This document shows, one piece after another, positions 58,063-64,000 of a DNA stretch of 64,000 bases. Origin of the DNA: Vibrionales bacterium SWAT-3 (GTDB lineage Bacteria; Pseudomonadota; Gammaproteobacteria; Enterobacterales; Vibrionaceae); assembly GCA_000169995.1 (NCBI GenBank), contig AAZW01000014.1, forward strand, positions 1 to 64,000, in the 5' to 3' direction. How positions within the stretch are numbered: the first letter of the stretch is position 1; each line of letters starts with the position of its first letter. The notes beneath the pieces were generated by a model that had not been told where the DNA came from, did no database searches, and worked only from the letters and a program-made list of their open reading frames with translations. The translations under genes and the position numbers were made by a program.

Positions 58063-59779
58063 CTTTAACTTCCTTCAAACTTTTATATTTCAATATGACT
58101 GTACAGCCTTCACCTTGCGCCGCTTCAATCGTCAAGTCGCCATTCAGTCTTGCCGCACGCTCCTGCATAATGCTCATCCCGTAGTGGTTCACCTTGGAAC
58201 TACTTGAGTCAAAGCCATCTCCATTATCTTTTATCACGACTAATACTTCACCGTCCTCATCGATACAGCATACATCTATCAAGTCGGCATTGGCGTGTTT
58301 TATTGCATTTATTGTTGCTTCACGAATCAATTGAAGCAAGTGAACCTGACTATGCGCATCAAGCTCGATCGATGAGAGATTATTAGTGAGGTTAATCTTC
58401 GCATCGGTTCTCTCGCTGAGCTCCTCAAGCATGGTACTTAAGGCGTCTCCAAAGTTACCCTCTTTAATGGTCAACCTAAATGTGGTGAGTAGCTCTCTTA
58501 ACTGGGTATAAGCGTCGGCTAAGCCGTTTCCGATCTCAGACGCGATTTGTTCAGATTGCTCTCGGTGCTGTTGCTCTGGCAGTTTGCCAATCACACGCTT
58601 TAATAGTGTAACTTGAATTTTCAAGTACGACAGTGATTGAGCCAATGAATCGTGGAGTTCACGTGCAATCGTGGCACGCTCTTCCATAATAATAAGCTGT
58701 TCAGCTTTCTTTTGAGCACGATTGTAGTAGATCGCTCTCGATAGCAGTTGAATGAAGCTTTCGATCAGAGCTTTAGTTGAGTGCCCGTGGTAATATGAAC
58801 AGTATAAGTAGCCGAGAATAAGTTCGTTATCGTCGAGTTTCATCTCAAACTTTTCGTAGTCTAAATTCGAATCGTAACCTTCATCCATAATCAATGAACG
58901 GCCTGAGTTATCTACAATCTCAAGTCTCAATGATCCAATCCCTTCCAAGCTCACGAGATGCTGCAAGATAGCTCGGAAGTTTTCAGGAGCAATACGCGTC
59001 ACCGTGAGCTCTTGTGACGAGTTATAAAGTGCCTGAAGCGACTGGTTAGCATTTTGCAGCTCAATCGTCTTCGCATCCACCACATCTTCAAGGTTTCGAT
59101 AAAGCACGCCTAAATCTTTGGCCATCGAGTTGAAGGTTTTGGTCAAAATACCCATTTCGTTGTTACTGGTCACCTTGAGTTCTACCTCGAAGTCGCTGTT
59201 TTTGATTCTTTGGCTCGCACCGACAAGAGCATGTAGCGGTTTAACAACTTGTTTACGTACAAAATGAACAACAAAAAGAGATATGACGAGAATTCCACCT
59301 AAACCGACACCACCAGCCCACGCCAGTTTAATCAATTTGTCTTCAAAGAATTCTTGCAGTTTAAAAACAAATCCATCGATCTCAGTTACGAAGTTTTCAA
59401 CCAACACGAGATAGTGTTTACGGTCTTCACTATTCAGAACGCGTTTCAATTCATGCCAACGGCCAATAATTAGATAGTAGTCTTCTGTGATATCCGTCGG
59501 AACATCCCAACTCACCAATTTAGTCATCGAAGGCGAATAAAGTGAACTTTCAAACTCACGGATATGAGAATCGAAATCAACAGATTCTATTTGAATATCA
59601 TGGGCTAAACGATAGCTTTGCATACGCATCGAACCGGCTACATTGACGGCCTCAGCATCGTTCAAGCTTGAAGCTAAGGTAAAGATAGCAAAGCCAGTAG
59701 TAGCAACGGACAACAGCAATATAGAGAGTAATGACTTAGCTATTGTACTAGTAACAGATGAGACTGGTTTTATAAGCAA
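58049..59779 (-). CDS. narQ: Nitrate/nitrite sensor kinase NarQ
   Basis: 576 residues. TM1 about 10-34, periplasmic domain with the P-box (NVAGSMRMQSYRLA) that binds nitrate, TM2 about 150-170, HAMP domain, GAF-like central part, then a HisKA_3 H-box (IARELHDSLAQSL, His about 376) and ATPase motifs (DNGDGFD; HYGMSIMQERA). It phosphorylates NarP. Start TTG 59779 with AGGAAG upstream. Confidence 0.93.
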   Translation of the reverse strand: MLIKPVSSVTSTIAKSLLSILLLSVATTGFAIFTLASSLNDAEAVNVAGSMRMQSYRLAHDIQIESVDFDSHIREFESSLYSPSMTKLVSWDVPTDITEDYYLIIGRWHELKRVLNSEDRKHYLVLVENFVTEIDGFVFKLQEFFEDKLIKLAWAGGVGLGGILVISLFVVHFVRKQVVKPLHALVGASQRIKNSDFEVELKVTSNNEMGILTKTFNSMAKDLGVLYRNLEDVVDAKTIELQNANQSLQALYNSSQELTVTRIAPENFRAILQHLVSLEGIGSLRLEIVDNSGRSLIMDEGYDSNLDYEKFEMKLDDNELILGYLYCSYYHGHSTKALIESFIQLLSRAIYYNRAQKKAEQLIIMEERATIARELHDSLAQSLSYLKIQVTLLKRVIGKLPEQQHREQSEQIASEIGNGLADAYTQLRELLTTFRLTIKEGNFGDALSTMLEELSERTDAKINLTNNLSSIELDAHSQVHLLQLIREATINAIKHANADLIDVCCIDEDGEVLVVIKDNGDGFDSSSSKVNHYGMSIMQERAARLNGDLTIEAAQGEGCTVILKYKSLKEVKVDDL

Positions 59780-60032
59780 AGGTGACTTCCTATTGATAAA
59801 TGACTTGCTATTAGGCTCGTATTGTCACACATCAAAAATCATAGCTCCATTCAATATGTGATCACTCGCCTCGTAATTTATTGATCTATGACAATATATA
59901 CCCCCAATTAGCCCTTAGGGGGTATTTATACAATTGTTTCTAAACCTACACTACTTGTGATGACAAATTACAAGATATTAATGAAATAATGGCCTAAAAT
60001 TACAACATCTTAGCAACATCTAGGGGTTTTTA
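59780..60032 (+). promoter_or_regulatory. narQ/napF divergent control region
   Basis: 253 bp. TTGATctatGACAA at 59881-59894 resembles an FNR site. ATACCCCC...GGGGGTAT at 59898-59925 forms an 8-bp inverted repeat of NarL/NarP-like heptamers (TACCCCC / GGGGGTA), with wider spacing than the usual 7-2-7. This fits oxygen and nitrate control of nap and the sensor. Confidence 0.55.
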
Positions 60033-60511
60033 GTGGTAGATCTGTCAAAACGTCGTCTGTTTTCTAGAAAAAAAGTCGATTCAAGCCAAATTCGTTTGCC
60101 TTGGATTCATAACCTAGAGAGCTTTGTAGATGATTGCACTCGCTGCGGAAAATGCATCGAGAGTTGTGAGACTAAGATAATCATTGTAGGTGATGGTGGG
60201 TTCCCCACTGTCGATTTCTCTATCGATGAATGTACGTTCTGCTATCAATGTGCAGACGTTTGTCCGGAACCCATTTTTACGCCAAAGCAAGGAGAGCCTT
60301 GGCAAGCAAAAGCACGTATTTCTGATAAGTGTTTAGCGCAACAAAATGTTAATGCCGAAGCTGTGGTGACATGTGTGAACCTATGGCCATTCAATTTCAA
60401 CTTAGAGCAGGCAGTGTTGCTCTACCAAAAATCGAGTTAGATGAGTGTAGCGGTTGTGGAGCCTGCGTAGCAGTTTGCCCTGCTTCAGCTATTCTTGTGA
60501 GTAATGCATAA
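60033..60511 (+). pseudogene. napF: NapF ferredoxin-type protein, apparent one-base deletion
   Basis: GTG start. The first frame carries the Cys clusters CTRCGKCIESC and CTFCYQCADVCPEP, then runs out of frame to a stop at 60440. The expected end (CGDMCEPMAIQFQ; LPKIELDECSGCGACVAVCP) is present in another frame up to 60511. A missing T at about 60362 (GAAGC[T]TGTGGT) accounts for it. NapF binds iron-sulphur clusters and aids NapA maturation. It could be a real mutation or a base error. Confidence 0.88.
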
Positions 60512-60533
60512 ATAAAAATAACGAGAGCAATTT

Positions 60534-60839
60534 ATGGCACTAAATGAAGTGCATATATCAAGTTTAGTCGTGCATGTGAGCCCAGAGCATCTCAATGAGA
60601 TCAAAGCTGAGATCGAGCAATTCGATAACGCTGAAATCTACGGAGATAGCCCTGAAGGCAAAATCATCGTGGTCCTAGAAACCGAGAACCAAGGTTTTGT
60701 AACGGACACCATCGAAGCAATAAATAACATTAAGAACGTTTTAGGGACAGCTTTGGTTTACCACCAAATCGAAACTGGACTAGACGAAACGGATTTAGAA
60801 ACTGGAAGCAACAATTCTCAACTTGAGGGTGAAGTATGA
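60534..60839 (+). CDS. napD: NapA signal-peptide chaperone NapD
   Basis: 101 residues with the NapD pattern ([34 protein letters not shown]). It binds the Tat signal of NapA and prevents early export. It overlaps the napA start by 4 bp. Confidence 0.93.
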   Translation: MALNEVHISSLVVHVSPEHLNEIKAEIEQFDNAEIYGDSPEGKIIVVLETENQGFVTDTIEAINNIKNVLGTALVYHQIETGLDETDLETGSNNSQLEGEV

Positions 60840-63325
60840 AAATGACAAGACGTGCGTTTGTGAAAGCAAACGCAGCTGCATCAGCGGCAGCCGTTGCAGG
60901 TGTAACACTACCGGCAACAGCAACCAACCTGATTGCTAGCTCAGATCAAACAAAAATCACGTGGGATAAAGCGCCTTGTCGTTTTTGTGGTACGGGCTGT
61001 TCGGTACTAGTAGGTACTCAAAACGGCAAAGTGGTTGCGACTCAAGGCGACCCAGAAGCACCGGTAAACAAAGGCCTTAACTGTATCAAAGGCTACTTCC
61101 TTTCAAAAATCATGTACGGCAAAGACCGTCTAGAACAACCTCTTCTTCGTATGAAAGATGGCGAGTTCCATAAAGATGGTGATTTTGCACCAGTATCTTG
61201 GGACAAAGCGTTCGACGTGATGGCTGAGAAATGGAAAGAATCTCTTAAGAAGAACGGCCCAACAGGTGTTGGTATGTTCGGTTCTGGTCAGTGGACAGTA
61301 ATGGAAGGCTACGCAGCCGTTAAGATGATGAAAGCGGGTTTCCGTTCAAACAACATCGATCCAAACGCTCGTCACTGTATGGCTTCTGCGGTAGGTGCAT
61401 TCATGCGTACCTTCGGTATCGATGAGCCAATGGGTTGTTACGATGACTTTGAACACGCAGACGCATTTGTACTGTGGGGTTCAAACATGGCAGAAATGCA
61501 CCCAGTACTATGGACTCGTATTACAGACCGTCGTCTAAGCCACCCACACGTTCAAGTAAACGTATTGTCTACTTACTACCACCGTTCTTTTGAGCTTGCA
61601 GACACTGGTTACATCTTCAACCCTCAGTCTGACCTTGCGATTGCAAACTTCATTGCAAACTACATCATTCAAAACGATGCGGTTAACTGGGACTTCGTAA
61701 ACAAGCACACGCACTTCAAGCAGGCAACAACTGACATTGGTTACGGCCTTCGTGATGACGATCCACTACAGAAAGCAGCAGCAAACCCTAACTCAGGTGC
61801 AATGACTGCAATCACTTTCGAAGAGTACAAAGCAGCAGTTGCAGAGTACACAGTAGAGAAAGCATCTGAAATGTCAGGCGTATCTGAAGAGAACCTGATC
61901 AAGCTTGCTAAGCAATACGCGGATCCAAACATCAAAGTAATGTCTCTATGGACGATGGGTATGAACCAACATACTCGTGGTGTATGGATGAACAGCCTTG
62001 TGTACAACATCCACCTTCTAACAGGTAAGATTTCTACTCCAGGTAACAGCCCATTCTCACTAACTGGCCAACCATCTGCGTGTGGTACAGCTCGTGAAGT
62101 AGGTACGTTCTCTCACCGTCTACCTGCAGATATGGTGGTTGCTAACCCTAAACACCGTAAGATTGCAGAAGACATCTGGAAACTTCCAGAAGGCACTATC
62201 CCAGCAAAACCTGGTAAACACGCTGTTGCTCAAGACCGTGCATTAAAAGACGGTACGATCAACGCTTACTGGGTAATGTGTAACAACAACATGCAAGCTG
62301 GTCCAAACATCAACACCGAACGTCTGCCTGGTTACCGTAACCCAGATAACTTCATTGTTTGTTCAGACCCGTACCCAACAGCAACCGCACAAGCCGCTGA
62401 CCTTATCCTTCCTACAGCAATGTGGATTGAGAAAGAAGGTGCTTACGGTAACGCTGAGCGTCGTACACAAGCATGGTACCAACAAGTGAAAACGGTAGGT
62501 GAAGCTAAGTCTGACCTATGGCAAATCATGGAGTTCTCTAAACGCTTCACTATTGAAGAAGTTTGGGGTGAAGAACTGGTTGCGAAAATGCCTGAGTACC
62601 GTGGCAAAACCATGTACGACGTGCTTTACAAAAACGGCAATGTTGATGCTTTCCCTCTGTCTGAAGCTCAAGAGCTTAACGACGATGCACAAGCACAAGG
62701 TTTCTACGTTCAAAAAGGTCTATTCGAAGAGTACGCAGCCTTTGGTCGCGGCCACGGTCACGATTTAGCACCATACGACACTTACCACAAAGTACGCGGC
62801 CTACGCTGGCCTGTTGTTGACGGTAAAGAGACTCAATGGCGCTTTAAAGAAGGTTCAGATCCGTACGCTAAGAAAGGTTCTGGTTGGGACTTCTACGGCA
62901 AGCCAGATGGTAAAGCACTGATCATCAATGCTCCATACGAAGCGCCACCTGAAGTACCAAACGATGAATACGATATGTGGCTATGTACGGGTCGTGTTCT
63001 TGAGCACTGGCACACAGGTACTATGACTCGTCGTGTACCAGAACTTTACAAAGCAGTACCAGATGCACTTTGTTACATGCACCCTGCTGACGCTAAAGCT
63101 CGTGGCCTACGCCGTGGTGATGAAGTTCTTATCGAAAACAAACGTGGTGAAGTTCGTGTGCGTGTTGAAACTCGCGGCCGTAACCGTCCACCACAAGGCT
63201 TGGTATTCGTACCGTTCTTTGATGCAAGAATTCTGATCAACAAGTTGATCTTGGATGCAACGGATCCTCTGTCTAAACAGACGGACTACAAGAAGTGTCC
63301 AGTTAAGATCACTAAAGTTGCTTAA
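60836..63325 (+). CDS. napA: Periplasmic nitrate reductase catalytic subunit NapA
   Basis: 829 residues. Tat signal with TRRAFVK (residues 4-10) and a hydrophobic Ala-rich stretch; 4Fe-4S cluster Cys48, Cys51, Cys55 and Cys83 ([14 protein letters not shown]). The Mo-bis-MGD ligand is probably Cys181 (NARHCMAS). C-terminal molybdopterin dinucleotide-binding domain. It reduces nitrate to nitrite in the periplasm with NapB/NapC. Confidence 0.97.
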   Translation: MKMTRRAFVKANAAASAAAVAGVTLPATATNLIASSDQTKITWDKAPCRFCGTGCSVLVGTQNGKVVATQGDPEAPVNKGLNCIKGYFLSKIMYGKDRLEQPLLRMKDGEFHKDGDFAPVSWDKAFDVMAEKWKESLKKNGPTGVGMFGSGQWTVMEGYAAVKMMKAGFRSNNIDPNARHCMASAVGAFMRTFGIDEPMGCYDDFEHADAFVLWGSNMAEMHPVLWTRITDRRLSHPHVQVNVLSTYYHRSFELADTGYIFNPQSDLAIANFIANYIIQNDAVNWDFVNKHTHFKQATTDIGYGLRDDDPLQKAAANPNSGAMTAITFEEYKAAVAEYTVEKASEMSGVSEENLIKLAKQYADPNIKVMSLWTMGMNQHTRGVWMNSLVYNIHLLTGKISTPGNSPFSLTGQPSACGTAREVGTFSHRLPADMVVANPKHRKIAEDIWKLPEGTIPAKPGKHAVAQDRALKDGTINAYWVMCNNNMQAGPNINTERLPGYRNPDNFIVCSDPYPTATAQAADLILPTAMWIEKEGAYGNAERRTQAWYQQVKTVGEAKSDLWQIMEFSKRFTIEEVWGEELVAKMPEYRGKTMYDVLYKNGNVDAFPLSEAQELNDDAQAQGFYVQKGLFEEYAAFGRGHGHDLAPYDTYHKVRGLRWPVVDGKETQWRFKEGSDPYAKKGSGWDFYGKPDGKALIINAPYEAPPEVPNDEYDMWLCTGRVLEHWHTGTMTRRVPELYKAVPDALCYMHPADAKARGLRRGDEVLIENKRGEVRVRVETRGRNRPPQGLVFVPFFDARILINKLILDATDPLSKQTDYKKCPVKITKVA

Positions 63326-63368
63326 GCCCTAGGCTTAGAGAAACGATCTTAAGTATTTAATATTGCGG

Positions 63369-63397
63369 CTACTTTTTCATCATTTAGAAAAAAGTAG
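63369..63397 (+). promoter_or_regulatory. Hairpin between napA and napB
   Basis: CTACTTTTTC / GAAAAAAGTAG arms in the 110-bp napA-napB gap. Without a T-tract after it, it is more likely an mRNA-processing or stability element than a full terminator. Confidence 0.4.
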
Positions 63398-63435
63398 TCT
63401 TCTCAAAGAATTAGCCTTTAGGCGGAGAAATTAAC

Positions 63436-63891
63436 ATGAAAAAACTGATTACTGCCCTACTATCAGCTGGTCTTTTGCTAGCTGGCGTGGCTCAAGCTGA
63501 GCTGGATAACCCTGGCGGCATTGGTGGCGTAGAGTCTTTACGTGGTGTAAGTGAACTTGAAGCAACGCGTGCAGCAGACGACTTCAAAAAGTACCCTCGC
63601 GACCAAGTGCTTGAGAGCGATTACGTATACCAACCACCATTGGTACCTCACAATATCCGTAGCTACGAAGTCTCTCTGAACGCAAATAAGTGTCTGTCTT
63701 GCCACAGCTGGAAAAATGCGAAAGAGATGGGTGCAACAAAAATTAGTGTTACTCACTACATGAACCGTGAAGATGCAGTACTTGCTGACGTTTCACCTCG
63801 TCGTTACTTCTGTCTGCAGTGTCACGTTCCTCAAGCTAATGCGAAACCATTAGTAGAGAACGAGTTCAAACCTGTTGACTCACTACGCTAA
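63436..63891 (+). CDS. napB: Periplasmic nitrate reductase cytochrome subunit NapB
   Basis: 151 residues. Sec signal peptide (MKKLITALLSAGLLLAGVAQ, cleaved before ELDNP) and two haem sites CLSCH and CLQCH. It is the di-haem electron donor to NapA. Confidence 0.96.
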   Translation: MKKLITALLSAGLLLAGVAQAELDNPGGIGGVESLRGVSELEATRAADDFKKYPRDQVLESDYVYQPPLVPHNIRSYEVSLNANKCLSCHSWKNAKEMGATKISVTHYMNREDAVLADVSPRRYFCLQCHVPQANAKPLVENEFKPVDSLR

Positions 63892-63920
63892 TCTTAGCCG
63901 TATTGTAGAGAGGCTATTAT

Positions 63921-64000
63921 ATGAAATTATTGAAAGCGTTTTGGAAAAGACTGACAACTCCAAGTAAAGCAGCCGTAGGCCTTGTACTTTTCTTGGGGTT
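63921..64000 (+). CDS. napC: NapC tetrahaem quinol dehydrogenase, 5' end only
   Basis: ATG 63921 after GAGAGG. MKLLKAFWKRLTTPSKAAVG then a hydrophobic start of the membrane anchor matches NapC. The gene leaves the window after 26 codons. Confidence 0.85.
   Translation, partial: MKLLKAFWKRLTTPSKAAVGLVLFLG

Overview
The window looks like Vibrio DNA (Vibrionaceae). The evidence is the napFDABC operon beside narQ/narP, dcuC, ylqF/rbgA, a ToxR/ToxS-like pair, and many Vibrio-type IS elements. It is a mosaic of accessory DNA (about 1-45.9 kb) joined through an insertion sequence to ordinary chromosomal DNA (about 47.1-64 kb). I see no tRNA, rRNA or CRISPR array.

Region 1 (1-30.3 kb) is a complete type VI secretion system (T6SS). 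The minus-strand operon runs tssA-hcp-tssB-tssC-tssC2-tssE-tssF-tssG-clpV, then four genes that are not T6SS core genes (ATP-grasp ligase, MFS fused to sensor-like domains, two periplasmic binding proteins), then fha-tssJ-tssK-tssL-tssM. Three accessory genes follow, one of them a small Ser/Thr-kinase-like protein; the last is cut by an IS903-group IS. Divergently, on the plus strand, lie vgrG, a DUF6931-like gene and a PAAR gene.

Region 2 (30.4-38.15 kb) is the transposition module of a canonical Tn7-type transposon: tnsA, tnsB, tnsC, tnsD and tnsE (tnsE carries an apparent frameshift), ending in a right terminus with three TnsB-type sites phased at 20 bp. The terminus sits inside a conjugative coupling-protein gene (traD). 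In Tn7 the cargo lies on the far side of tnsE, which is exactly where the T6SS is. No left terminus is seen between tnsE and the window start, so the T6SS is a strong candidate for Tn7-type cargo on a conjugative plasmid.

Region 3 (38.15-45.86 kb) is plasmid transfer DNA: a 5'-truncated traD and a MOBF-type traI relaxase/helicase. traI is interrupted by an 811-bp group II intron that has lost its reverse transcriptase, and its 3' end is cut by an ISAs1-family IS.

Region 4 (45.86-54.51 kb) lies between two inverted, nearly identical 1230-bp ISAs1 copies. It holds a secreted-protein gene split by an ISL3-family IS, ylqF, a GGDEF gene and a truncated GNAT gene. None of the four outer IS flanks match as target duplications, which points to rearrangement or plasmid-chromosome fusion through the IS.

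Region 5 (54.5-64 kb) is chromosomal anaerobic physiology: a beheaded toxR-like gene with its toxS-like partner, the dcuC dicarboxylate carrier, the narQ/narP nitrate two-component system, and the periplasmic nitrate reductase operon napFDAB(C), where napF carries an apparent one-base deletion.
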